Positions 6,277 to 13,416 of a DNA stretch of 13,769 nucleotides are shown here, in pieces. The DNA lies in contig JAOUFA010000054.1 of assembly GCA_029858545.1 (NCBI GenBank), positions 1 to 13,769 of the forward strand. The letters run 5' to 3'. The notes under the pieces are model-generated. The model had not been told where the DNA came from. It saw only the letters and a program-made list of their open reading frames with translations, and did no database searches. The DNA is from Betaproteobacteria bacterium. GTDB taxonomy: Bacteria > Pseudomonadota > Gammaproteobacteria > Burkholderiales > SG8-39. Made by a program: the position numbers and the translations under genes. The stretch's first letter is position 1. The number at the start of each line of letters is the position of its first letter.

Positions 6277-8700
6277 TTAGTTTCTTATGGTTGCTGAGTA
6301 CCGACGACCCAGCGCTTCGACCAGCTCGTCGCAGGCCTGATCGGCCTCGACATCTGTGAGAGTACGCTCAGTATCTTGCATAACTACCCGAAACGCAATG
6401 CTTTTTTGCCCTTTCGGAACGTTCGAGCCCTGGTAGACGTCGAAGATGCGGACTTCTTTCACGATGGACCGTTGATGCTGGCCCATCGCATCCAATAATG
6501 CCTGCGCCGGCACGAAATTATCGACAACCACAGCACGGTCGCGTATCACCGCCGGGAATTTCGACGGCACTTCTGGGCGCGGAATACGAATCACCATGAT
6601 CGCAGCGGCGTCGACTTCGAACAGCACCGCGGACTGGGGTAGTTCGTACTTTTGTTGCCATTTCGGATGCAATTCGCCGATCCAGCCGATGGCCCTCCCG
6701 CCCGCGGCCGCGTCGCCCGTCAACACGCGCGCCGAGCGGCCGGGATGGAAGGCGGGGTGGCTGGCCGCCTCGAAACGGCAGGCGATGGGTGCGAGCAGCG
6801 CCTCAAGATCGGCCTTGACGTCGAAGAAGTCCACCGCGCGCGTCGGCACGCCCCACTGTTCGTCGACGGCCGGTCCGAATGCCGCGCCCGCGATGCGCAG
6901 AGGCTGTTCGATTCCCGCCACGGTGAGTGCGCCATCCTCCAGCTGAGGGGCGCGCAGGAAGGCGCGCCCGATTTCGAACACGCGGATTCGCGGCAGCTTG
7001 CGTGTTGCGTTATGCCTGAGGTTCGCGACCAACCCGCCGATCAACGAGCTGCGCATCACCGAGAGTTGGCTGGCAATCGGATTGAGCAATCTGATCGGGT
7101 TCGCCTGCCCGGAGAGATCTTCTTCCCACTGTGGCTCGACGAAACTGAAATTGACGACTTCGTGGTAGTCACAGGCGGCAAGCCGCGCCCGCAGCTCGTG
7201 CAACGTGCGGCGACCCTCGGCGGCAGCACCCATTGTCGCCGCCGCGCGCGGCGGATGCGCGGGAATGCGCTCGAAACCGTAGACGCGCGCCACCTCTTCG
7301 ATCAGGTCTTCCTCGATCCGGATATCGAAACGGTACGAAGGCGGCGTTACCAGGAATGCTTCACTCTCGCCGGAACCCTCGCGCCGGAACGGCAGGCGCA
7401 GGCGCCCGAAGATATCCGACATCTCATTGCCGGAAATCGCCACGCCGATCACCCTGCGCGCGCGCGCAGCGCGCATGCGCACCGCGTTTCGTTCCGGCAG
7501 CCTCGCGACAATGTCCTCGGTCGGTCCGGCCTCGCCTCCGCAGAGATCGAGAATCAGCCGCGTCGCGCGCTCGATGCCGTCGAGGTTGTTGTCGAAATCC
7601 ACGCCGCGCTCGAAGCGATGCGCGGCGTCGCTCGCGAAATTGAACCGTCGCGCGCGCCCCGCGATCACTTCGGGGAAGAAGAACGCCGATTCAAGAAAGA
7701 TATTGCGCGTCGTGACTTCGGCTTTGGTCGAATCACCGCCCATGATGCCCGCTAGGCCTATAGGCCCCGAGTCGTCGGCGATGCACAGCACCGTCTCGTC
7801 GACCTCCACCTCCTGCTCGTTGAGGAGCTTGAGTCTTTCGCCTTTGCGGCCAAAGCGCGCGTCGATCGGGCCGCGCAGTTTGTCGAGATCGTAGACGTGC
7901 AGCGGACGACCCAGTTCGAGCATCACGTAGTTGGTGACGTCCACCAGCGCCGAAATGCTGCGCTGGCCGGCGCGCTCCAGGCGCTGCCTCATCCACTCCG
8001 GCGTCGGTGCCGCGGCATTGACGCCACGGATCACACGACCGCTGAAGCGGCCGCAGCCGCTCGCGTCGGAGATACGAATCGGATGTCGCGCCTTGCCTGT
8101 CGGCGCGACGGGCACGATCTCCGGGGTGATGAGTTTCGCACCGGAAAGCGCCGCGACTTCGCGCGCGACTCCGAGCACCGACAGGCAATCGGCGCGGTTG
8201 GGGGTCAGATTGATGGTGATCACCTGGTCGGCGAGTGCCAGTTGCTCGCGCAGGTCGCGGCCTATCGGCGCCTCCGCAGGCAGATCGAGCAGCCCGGAAT
8301 GATCTTGCGACAGCCCGAGTTCGCGTCCCGAGCAAAGCATGCCCTGGCTCTCGATGCCGCGCATCTTCGCCGCGGCGATTTCGATCGGAGTTCCGTCCTT
8401 GCCCGCGAGCCGCGCGCCGACCCGGGCGAGAGGCGCCTTCATGCCGGGGCGCACATTCGGCGCCCCGCAGACGATTTGCAACATGCCGTTCCCGGCATCG
8501 ACCCGGCATACCGAAAGCTTGTCGGCGTTCGGATGTTTCTCGACCGAGATGATTTGCGCCACCACCACGCCGCTGAAGGCCGCGGCGAGCGGCTGGCAGT
8601 CCTCGACTTCGAGTCCCGACATCGTCAGCAGATGCGCCAACTCTTGCATCGAGATCGACGGATCGCACATGCTGCGTAACCAGCTTTCAGGAAGTTGCAT
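6277..8700 (-). CDS. pheT: Phenylalanyl-tRNA synthetase beta subunit
   Basis: This 807-residue beta subunit of the cytoplasmic (alpha-beta)2 phenylalanyl-tRNA synthetase is close to the usual 795-800. Domains in order: an N-terminal tRNA-binding-like OB fold (about 40-150, with HPNADKLSVCRVD), the B3/B4 domain carrying the editing site (about 215-390, with SALVDVTNYVMLELGRPLHV), B5 (about 405-480, ending near EEDLIEEVARVYGFERIP), a non-catalytic synthetase-like core, and a C-terminal ferredoxin-like anticodon-binding domain (about 709-806). It lies 9 bases after pheS with a weak ribosome site, consistent with coupled translation of equal subunit amounts. The reading frame is intact throughout. 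It clears mischarged Tyr-tRNA(Phe) and positions the tRNA. Confidence 0.98.
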   Translation of the reverse strand: MQLPESWLRSMCDPSISMQELAHLLTMSGLEVEDCQPLAAAFSGVVVAQIISVEKHPNADKLSVCRVDAGNGMLQIVCGAPNVRPGMKAPLARVGARLAGKDGTPIEIAAAKMRGIESQGMLCSGRELGLSQDHSGLLDLPAEAPIGRDLREQLALADQVITINLTPNRADCLSVLGVAREVAALSGAKLITPEIVPVAPTGKARHPIRISDASGCGRFSGRVIRGVNAAAPTPEWMRQRLERAGQRSISALVDVTNYVMLELGRPLHVYDLDKLRGPIDARFGRKGERLKLLNEQEVEVDETVLCIADDSGPIGLAGIMGGDSTKAEVTTRNIFLESAFFFPEVIAGRARRFNFASDAAHRFERGVDFDNNLDGIERATRLILDLCGGEAGPTEDIVARLPERNAVRMRAARARRVIGVAISGNEMSDIFGRLRLPFRREGSGESEAFLVTPPSYRFDIRIEEDLIEEVARVYGFERIPAHPPRAAATMGAAAEGRRTLHELRARLAACDYHEVVNFSFVEPQWEEDLSGQANPIRLLNPIASQLSVMRSSLIGGLVANLRHNATRKLPRIRVFEIGRAFLRAPQLEDGALTVAGIEQPLRIAGAAFGPAVDEQWGVPTRAVDFFDVKADLEALLAPIACRFEAASHPAFHPGRSARVLTGDAAAGGRAIGWIGELHPKWQQKYELPQSAVLFEVDAAAIMVIRIPRPEVPSKFPAVIRDRAVVVDNFVPAQALLDAMGQHQRSIVKEVRIFDVYQGSNVPKGQKSIAFRVVMQDTERTLTDVEADQACDELVEALGRRYSATIRN

Positions 8701-8709
8701 GGCCGCCGA

Positions 8710-9726
8710 TCAGGAGAACTGCTTCAGGAAACGCAGATCGCCTTCGAAGAACAGGCGCAGATCGTCTATTCCGTAGCGCAGCATGGTGAGACGCTCGAGG
8801 CCCGAGCCAAAGGCGAACCCGATATAGCGCTCTGGGTCGAGCCCGAAGTTGCGCACCACGTCGGGATGCACCTGACCCGAGCCCGAGATCTCCAACCATC
8901 GCCCCTTGTGGGGCCCCGAATCGAATTTCATGTCGATTTCGGCGGACGGTTCGGTGAACGGGAAATACGACGGCCGAAAGCGTACCTGCAAGTCGTCGGT
9001 CTCGAAAAATCGACGCAGGAAGTCGGTATACACGCCTTTCAAATCGGCAAAGCTCACCTGCTCGTCGATCCACAACCCCTCGACTTGATGGAACATCGGC
9101 GAATGCGTCGCGTCCGAATCGACGCGATAGGTACGGCCCGGCGCGATAACCTTGATCGGCGGGCGATGCAGGCGCGCGTAGCGCACCTGCATCGGACTGG
9201 TATGCGTGCGCAGCAGCAATTGCTTGCCGTCGACATCCTTCATGTCCACGTAGAACGTATCCTGCATCGAGCGCGCGGGATGGTTCTCGGGGTTATTGAG
9301 TGCGGTGAAGTTGTACCAGTCGGTTTCGATTTCCGGCCCGTCGGCGATGTCGAAGCCGATCGACTGGAAGATCGTTTCGATCCTTTGCCAGGTACGCATC
9401 ACCGGGTGCACTCCGCCGCGCGTTCGTCCACGCGCGGGCAGGGTCACATCGAGCGCTTCCTCCGCGAGGCGCGCCGCGAGCTTCTCCCCGGCGAGTTCCG
9501 CGCGGCGCGCGTCGAGCGCCTGTTCGAGCCTCTCCTTCGCAGCATTGATCGCCGCGCCTGCGCTCTTGCGCTCGTCGGCGGGCAACGTGCCGAGCGTCTT
9601 GAGAAGCGCGGTCAGTTCCCCGCTCTTACCGAGATAGCGCGCTTTTGCGTTCTCCAGGCTCGCAGGATCGCCTGCCGCGCCGAAGTCGACCTGCGCACGC
9701 GCAACGATGGCTTCGAGATTCCACAT
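8710..9726 (-). CDS. pheS: Phenylalanyl-tRNA synthetase alpha subunit
   Basis: This 338-residue class II synthetase subunit performs activation of phenylalanine and charging of tRNA(Phe) together with PheT. The N-terminal coiled coil spans about 1-90. The catalytic core shows ETDWYNFTALNNPENHPAR (134-152), RTHTSPMQVRY (173-183), VDSDATHSPMFHQVEGL (202-218) and motif 3, GFAFGSGLERL (303-313); A305 matches the amino-acid pocket alanine, A294 in E. coli. It is 11 residues longer than the E. coli protein. The start is well supported by GGAGGGAGGG about 9 bases before the ATG. It sits 52 bases after rplT, and that gap carries a hairpin partly covering the ribosome site. Confidence 0.98.
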   Translation of the reverse strand: MWNLEAIVARAQVDFGAAGDPASLENAKARYLGKSGELTALLKTLGTLPADERKSAGAAINAAKERLEQALDARRAELAGEKLAARLAEEALDVTLPARGRTRGGVHPVMRTWQRIETIFQSIGFDIADGPEIETDWYNFTALNNPENHPARSMQDTFYVDMKDVDGKQLLLRTHTSPMQVRYARLHRPPIKVIAPGRTYRVDSDATHSPMFHQVEGLWIDEQVSFADLKGVYTDFLRRFFETDDLQVRFRPSYFPFTEPSAEIDMKFDSGPHKGRWLEISGSGQVHPDVVRNFGLDPERYIGFAFGSGLERLTMLRYGIDDLRLFFEGDLRFLKQFS

Positions 9727-9731
9727 GACAG

Positions 9732-9767
9732 AAAACCCTCCCTCCGCTCCGCAAACGGGTCGGAGGG
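9732..9767 (-). promoter_or_regulatory. Hairpin covering the pheS ribosome site
   Basis: Read leftward in the rplT-pheS gap, CCCTCCG (9767-9761) can pair with CGGAGGG (9746-9740) around a 14-base loop; AGGG and TTTT follow. The 3' arm is part of the pheS Shine-Dalgarno tract, so the stem would hide it, and the T-run gives it a terminator-like look. A competing CTCCG/CGGAG pairing exists inside. A regulatory role is inferred only. No Phe-rich leader peptide is seen. Confidence 0.4.
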
Positions 9768-9778
9768 ACGACGAACCT

Positions 9779-10138
9779 TCAGTGTGCGATGCCCGCCTTC
9801 ACCTGACCGGCGATGCGTGCAAAGGCTGGCTTGTCGGCGACCGCCAGATCGGCGAGCACCTTGCGATCAATTTCGATATTCGCGCGCTTAAGACCCGCCA
9901 TGAAAGTACTGTAATTCATTCCCAGCTCGCGCACCGCCGCGTTGATACGCGCGATCCAGAGCGCGCGGAAATCACGTTTCTTCTGGCGACGGTCGCGATA
10001 CGCGTACTGCCCCGCCTTCATTACCGCCTGTTTGGCGATCCGATAGGCGCTGCCGCGGCGGCCGCGGAATCCCTTCGCCTGCTTGAGGACCTTCTTATGG
10101 CGCGCGCGCGCCGTTACCCCACGTTTGACTCTTGGCAT
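9779..10138 (-). CDS. rplT: 50S ribosomal protein L20
   Basis: This 119-residue basic protein matches L20 over its full length. The N-terminal extension (MPRVKRGVTARARHKKVLK and onwards) threads into 23S rRNA early in 50S assembly, and the globular part contains RALWIARINAAVRELGMNYS. The usual length is about 118. A strong AAGGAGGG lies 4 bases before the ATG, and the gene is 9 bases from rpmI. In E. coli L20 also represses translation of its own operon by binding the rpmI leader; whether that holds here is not shown. Confidence 0.98.
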   Translation of the reverse strand: MPRVKRGVTARARHKKVLKQAKGFRGRRGSAYRIAKQAVMKAGQYAYRDRRQKKRDFRALWIARINAAVRELGMNYSTFMAGLKRANIEIDRKVLADLAVADKPAFARIAGQVKAGIAH

Positions 10139-10147
10139 GTGCCCTCC

Positions 10148-10348
10148 TTAACCCGCGTAAGGCATCATGGCCATCACCTGCCGCCTGTCGCTCGGGTGCA
10201 CGTTGGTCGTGCCGCGCAACTGGCGAATGCGCTTTTGCGACTTCTTGGTCAGGATATGGCGTTTGTAAGCTTGTGAGCGCTTGATACCGCCGCTCGAGCG
10301 CACCTTGAACCGCTTGGCGGCGCTCTTCTTCGTCTTTACCTTGGGCAT
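10148..10348 (-). CDS. rpmI: 50S ribosomal protein L35
   Basis: This 66-residue, strongly basic small protein is L35 of the large ribosomal subunit. It begins MPKVKTKKSAAKRFKV and carries the family's HILTKKSQKRIRQLRG segment; the length is the usual 64-66. AGGAG lies 10 bases upstream of the ATG. Its place between infC and rplT is the standard order. Confidence 0.98.
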   Translation of the reverse strand: MPKVKTKKSAAKRFKVRSSGGIKRSQAYKRHILTKKSQKRIRQLRGTTNVHPSDRRQVMAMMPYAG

Positions 10349-10465
10349 GGAACAACAACTCCTCTTTTAGCTTGGCGCCGGGTGGTCCACTACGCGAACG
10401 CTTGATACCCGGACAACCACTTGTATCGCCTGGACAACACTGCCTCCCGGCGGATTCCTGCTCTT
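10349..10465 (-). promoter_or_regulatory. infC-rpmI intergenic leader with repeat and stem
   Basis: This 117-base gap is long for this operon. It holds an imperfect direct repeat, CTTGATACCCGGACAAC (10401-10417) and CTTGTATCGCCTGGACAAC (10420-10438) on the plus strand, and a possible long-range stem, CCGGGT/ACCCGG (10378-10383 with 10407-10412). In E. coli this gap carries an L20-responsive translational operator. A similar role here is inference from position; I cannot fold it with confidence. No clear promoter is seen. Confidence 0.4.
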
Positions 10466-11155
10466 TCAGCCGCCCGCCTGCTTGACCGGACTTGCCTCGG
10501 CGGTGTCGGGCTTTGCCGCCGCTTCCGCGCCGGCCCTCTCAGACTTCTCAGACTTCTCAGACTTCTCGGACTTCTCGGACTTCTCGGACTTCTCGGACTT
10601 CTCGGACTTCTCGGACTTCTTCGGCTTGGCGGCGACCAGCTTCTTCTTCTGCGACAACACCATCACCATTTGCCGCCCTTCAAGCCTCGGAAATTGCTCG
10701 ACCACTCCGTGCTCTTCGAGATCCGCGCGCACCCGTTCGAGCACCCGCATACCGAATTCCTGGTGCGCCATCTCGCGTCCCCGGAACCGCAACGTCACCT
10801 TTGCCTTGTCGCCCTCCTCAAGGAATTGGATCAGCTTGCCGAGCTTGATCTGGTAGTCGCCCTCGTCGGTGCGCGGGCGAAACTTGATTTCCTTGACCTG
10901 GATCTGCTTCTGTTTGAGCTTGGCCTCGTGTGCCTTCTTTTGCTCGCGATAACGGAACTTGCCGAAATCCATGAGCTTGCACACGGGCGGCTTGGCGGTC
11001 GGTGCGATCTCTACGAGATCGACATCCTTCTCCTCCGCCAGACGCAGTGCGTCGGCAATGGCCACGACACCCAGCTGTTCCCCGTCTTCTGCTACCAGGC
11101 GCACCTCGGGGGAAGTGATTTCCCGGTTGATGCGTTGCGACCTTTCGAGTGCGAT
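10466..11155 (-). CDS. infC: Translation initiation factor IF-3, ATC start, Ser-Glu-Lys tail
   Basis: This 229-residue IF3 controls start-codon and initiator-tRNA selection on the 30S subunit. The N domain (about 8-77) starts RINREITSPEVRLVAE, and the C domain (about 87-172) contains VKEIKFRPRTDEGDYQIKL and FRGREMAHQEFGMRVL. No ATG, GTG or TTG fits the true N-terminus: the first is a GTG at 11104, which would remove 17 conserved residues. An ATC at 11155 has AGAGGAG 9 bases upstream and gives (M)ALERSQRINREIT. Rare AUU/AUC starts are the known basis of infC autoregulation, so I accept it. The last roughly 50 residues are extra compared with E. coli (180 residues): eight SEK repeats, one SER and an Ala-rich end. 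Confidence 0.93.
   Translation of the reverse strand: MALERSQRINREITSPEVRLVAEDGEQLGVVAIADALRLAEEKDVDLVEIAPTAKPPVCKLMDFGKFRYREQKKAHEAKLKQKQIQVKEIKFRPRTDEGDYQIKLGKLIQFLEEGDKAKVTLRFRGREMAHQEFGMRVLERVRADLEEHGVVEQFPRLEGRQMVMVLSQKKKLVAAKPKKSEKSEKSEKSEKSEKSEKSEKSEKSERAGAEAAAKPDTAEASPVKQAGG
10535..10615 (-). repeat. 9-bp tandem repeat encoding (Ser-Glu-Lys)8-Ser-Glu-Arg
   Basis: Nine head-to-tail 9-bp units lie inside the 3' part of infC. On the coding strand they are six identical TCCGAGAAG units, then two TCTGAGAAG and one TCTGAGAGG. Identity of the first six at the DNA level suggests recent expansion by slippage. The unit length keeps the reading frame when copies are gained or lost. Confidence 0.95.
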
Positions 11156-11228
11156 GAGTACGATCTCCTCTACCAGCGGCTCTCACGGTTGCCGCGCTGA
11201 CCGTCGCGATCCCCAGATCGCGAAAAAA
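11156..11228 (-). promoter_or_regulatory. thrS-infC leader with perfect hairpin and infC ribosome site
   Basis: The 73-base gap begins, reading leftward after the thrS stop, with a T-run, then a perfect 8-bp inverted repeat TCGCGATC/GATCGCGA with a 4-base spacer (11204-11223), then a weaker bulged stem (about 11174-11199), then AGAGGAG (11171-11165) nine bases before the ATC start. The T-run precedes the hairpin, so it is not an intrinsic terminator for leftward transcription. It may contribute to infC control. Confidence 0.5.
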
Positions 11229-13142
11229 TCAGGCCGTGCCCAGCGCTTCGGCCTCCATCCGGAGGCGCGCGACGAAGTCTTCGAAACTCATTGCCCCGAG
11301 GTCTTCACCGCTGCGCGTACGCACGGCCACATTACCCGCCTGCTTTTCCTTCTCGCCCACGACCACCTGGTAGGGAAGCTTTTGCAGGCTATGTTCTCGA
11401 ATCTTATAGGAAATTTTCTCGTTTCGCAAATCTGCCGATGCGCGGAACCCGGCCTCCCGCAGCTTTTGCGCAACTCCCTCGGCATAGTCGGCCTGGTGCT
11501 CGGAGATGCTCATCACCACGACCTGCTGGGGCGCCAGCCAGAGCGGGAAGGCGCCCGCGTGGTTCTCGATCAATATGCCGATAAAGCGCTCCATCGAACC
11601 AACGATTGCCCGGTGCAGCATCACCGGCGTTTTGCGGGTGTTGTCCGCGGCGACGTACTCGGCACCCAGGCGCCCGGGCATATTGAAGTCGACCTGGATC
11701 GTGCCGCATTGCCAGACGCGCCCGATCGCATCCTTGAGCGAATACTCGATCTTTGGACCGTAGAACGCCCCTTCGCCCGGCGAGAGCTCGAACTCCACGC
11801 CCGAGCGGCCCAGAGCCTCAGTAAGCGCCCGCTCCGCCTTGTCCCACAGCGCATCCTCGCCGATCCTCTTGGCGGGCCGCGTCGCGACCTTGTAGATCAC
11901 GTTCTGGAAGCCGAAGTCGCGGTACACCTTCTGCAGCAGCACGGTAAACGCGGTGCATTCGTCGAGAATCTGATCCTCGGTGCAGAAGATATGTCCGTCG
12001 TCCTGCACGAAACCGCGCACGCGCATCAGCCCGTGCAGTGCACCCGAGGGCTCGTTCCGGTGGCAGGAACCGAATTCGCCGTAACGCAAAGGCAGTTCGC
12101 GATAGCTCCGGACCCCCTTGTTGAACACCAGTATGTGCCCCGGACAGTTCATCGGTTTCACCGCGTAGTCGCGGCTCTCCGATGCGGTGGTGAACATGTT
12201 CTCGCGGTAGTTCTCCCAGTGCCCGGTGCGCTCCCACAGACTGCGGTCGAGAATCTGCGGGCAGCGCACTTCCTGGTAACCGTTATCGCGGTACACGCGG
12301 CGCATGTACTGCTCGATCCCCTGCCATACCGTCCAGCCCTTGGGATGCCAGAACACCAGGCCCGGTGCCTCGTCCTGCATATGATAGAGATCGAGTTGCG
12401 TGCCGAGGCGCCGGTGATCGCGCTTCTCGGCTTCCTCGATCATCTTGAGGTAGGCGTCCTGGTCTTCCTTCTTGCCCCAGGCGGTGCCGTAGATGCGCTG
12501 GAGCATCTCGTTCTTCGAATCTCCGCGCCAGTAGGCGCCCGCGACGCGCATCAGCTTGAACACCTTGAGGCGCCCGGTCGAGGGCACGTGCGGCCCGCGG
12601 CACAGATCGACGAAGTTGCCCTGCTCGTAGAGCGAAATATCCTGGTCTGCGGGAATCGCCGCGATGATCTCCGCCTTGTAGGCCTCGCCCTGCGCACGGA
12701 AGAATTTAGCCGCCTCGTCGCGCGGCATCAGCTTGCGCACCACCGGCAGATCGCGTTTCGCGATCTCGGCCATCTTCTTCTCGATTGCCGCCAGGTCATC
12801 GGGCGTGAACGGGCGCTTGTAGGAGAAATCGTAGTAGAAGCCGTTCTCGATCACCGGCCCGATCGTCACCTGCGCCTCGGGAAAGAGTTCCTTCACCGCG
12901 TGCGCGAGCAGGTGCGCCGAAGAATGACGCAGCACCTCGATACCCTGCGCATCGCGTTCCGTGATAATGGCCAGATCGGCATCGGCTTCGATGCGATGGC
13001 TCGTATCGACGATTCTGCCGTCGACCCTGCCCGCGAGCGCTGCGCGCGCGAGCCCTGCGCCGATTGCAAGCGCCACCTCGGCGACCGCCACCGGCCCCGC
13101 AAAGGACTTGACCGACCCGTCAGGCAATTTAACGTTGATCAT
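11229..13142 (-). CDS. thrS: Threonyl-tRNA synthetase
   Basis: This 637-residue class II synthetase charges tRNA(Thr) in the cytoplasm. Domains: N-terminal TGS (1-61, MINVKLPDGS), editing domain (about 62-225) with H73 and H77 (HSSAH) and C181/H185 (CRGPH) for clearing Ser-tRNA(Thr), catalytic core (about 243-535) and C-terminal anticodon-binding domain (about 537-637). The zinc ligands that recognise threonine are present as C333 (MNCPGH), H384 and H510, one position from E. coli C334/H385/H511. Motif 2 is around CHRNEPSGALHGLMRVRGF and motif 3 around LHRAIVGSMERFIGI. All key residues are intact. The ATG is fixed by the TGS start; only a weak GGA ribosome site precedes it. It is the first protein gene of the block, preceded by two hairpins and tRNA-Val. 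Confidence 0.98.
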   Translation of the reverse strand: MINVKLPDGSVKSFAGPVAVAEVALAIGAGLARAALAGRVDGRIVDTSHRIEADADLAIITERDAQGIEVLRHSSAHLLAHAVKELFPEAQVTIGPVIENGFYYDFSYKRPFTPDDLAAIEKKMAEIAKRDLPVVRKLMPRDEAAKFFRAQGEAYKAEIIAAIPADQDISLYEQGNFVDLCRGPHVPSTGRLKVFKLMRVAGAYWRGDSKNEMLQRIYGTAWGKKEDQDAYLKMIEEAEKRDHRRLGTQLDLYHMQDEAPGLVFWHPKGWTVWQGIEQYMRRVYRDNGYQEVRCPQILDRSLWERTGHWENYRENMFTTASESRDYAVKPMNCPGHILVFNKGVRSYRELPLRYGEFGSCHRNEPSGALHGLMRVRGFVQDDGHIFCTEDQILDECTAFTVLLQKVYRDFGFQNVIYKVATRPAKRIGEDALWDKAERALTEALGRSGVEFELSPGEGAFYGPKIEYSLKDAIGRVWQCGTIQVDFNMPGRLGAEYVAADNTRKTPVMLHRAIVGSMERFIGILIENHAGAFPLWLAPQQVVVMSISEHQADYAEGVAQKLREAGFRASADLRNEKISYKIREHSLQKLPYQVVVGEKEKQAGNVAVRTRSGEDLGAMSFEDFVARLRMEAEALGTA

Positions 13143-13148
13143 GCGTCC

Positions 13149-13199
13149 AAAACGAAAACCGCGCGTCGAACGGCGCGCAGCGTCCGTTCCAACGCGCGG
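13149..13199 (-). terminator. Terminator-like hairpin directly before thrS (candidate attenuator)
   Basis: Read leftward, CCGCGCGTTGGAACGG (13199-13184) pairs with CCGTTCGACGCGCGG (13173-13159) around a 10-base loop: 14 base pairs with one small internal bulge. TTTTCGTTTT follows (13158-13149), the classic intrinsic terminator form. It ends six bases before the thrS ATG. Since no promoter can fit downstream of it, thrS must be transcribed through it. Confidence 0.65.
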
Positions 13200-13200
13200 A

Positions 13201-13231
13201 GTTAAAGCGGCGACCTGTCGCCGCCTTTAAC
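13201..13231 (-). terminator. Long hairpin just after tRNA-Val
   Basis: GTTAAAGCGGCGAC (13201-13214) and GTCGCCGCCTTTAAC (13217-13231) form an almost perfect inverted repeat with one bulged base and a two-base centre; the innermost pairs must open to make a loop. It starts three bases after the tRNA 3' end. The T-run is weak (CTTTAAC), so it may be a terminator, a processing signal or part of the thrS leader. Confidence 0.5.
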
Positions 13232-13234
13232 AGT

Positions 13235-13311
13235 TGGTAGGCGCGATTGGACTCGAACCAACGACCCCTACCATGTCAAGGTAGTGCTCTAACCAGCTGA
13301 GCTACGCGCCT
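13235..13311 (-). tRNA. tRNA-Val (GAC)
   Basis: The 77-base minus-strand sequence folds completely. The acceptor AGGCGCG pairs with CGCGCCT, the D arm contains AGCTCAGCTGGTTAGAGC, the anticodon stem CTACC/GGTAG encloses loop TTGACAT with anticodon GAC, the T arm carries GGTTCGAGTCC, and CCA is encoded. It reads valine codons GUC and GUU. It lies 92 bases upstream of thrS in the same direction. Confidence 0.97.
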
Positions 13312-13322
13312 AAAGGGGCGCA

Positions 13323-13351
13323 ATTCTAGCCCAGACGCGGGCTTCGCTCAA
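13323..13351 (-). promoter_or_regulatory. Sigma-70-like promoter of tRNA-Val (and perhaps thrS)
   Basis: Read leftward, TTGAGC (13351-13346) is followed after exactly 17 bases by TAGAAT (13328-13323). Transcription would start near 13316, about five bases before the tRNA. The discriminator after the -10 is GC-rich (TGCGCCCC), a feature of stringently controlled stable-RNA promoters in E. coli. Confidence 0.7.
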
Positions 13352-13384
13352 TGGCGGACGATCGGGCGGTTCAAGCTGCTAGGA

Positions 13385-13401
13385 TTGCTCATTGCGAGCA
13401 A
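13385..13401 (+). promoter_or_regulatory. Small hairpin next to the dgkA ribosome site
   Basis: TTGCTC (13385-13390) pairs with GAGCAA (13396-13401) around ATTGC, a 6-bp stem immediately before the GCGGAGA ribosome site. A role is not known. The rest of the roughly 105-base gap shows the tRNA-Val promoter but no clear plus-strand promoter. Confidence 0.3.
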
Positions 13402-13416
13402 GCGGAGACACCGACG

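Noticed and set aside
6652..7755. Open plus-strand frame of 367 codons, and another at 8695-9891
   Set aside because: Both are antisense to pheT and pheS and are low-complexity, Arg/His-rich translations without motifs.
9727..9778. Phe-rich leader peptide before pheS, as in E. coli
   Set aside because: The 52-base gap has no short frame with a run of Phe codons and a ribosome site.
10535..10615. Short regular repeats as a possible CRISPR array
   Set aside because: Units are 9 bp, directly abutting with no spacers, and in frame within infC.
10959..13205. Open plus-strand frame of 748 codons
   Set aside because: It mirrors thrS and infC, which are certain on the minus strand. Open antisense frames are common in high-GC DNA.
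13143..13234. T-box riboswitch for thrS
   Set aside because: The leader between tRNA-Val and thrS is only 92 bases, too short for a T-box, and no T-box consensus is seen.
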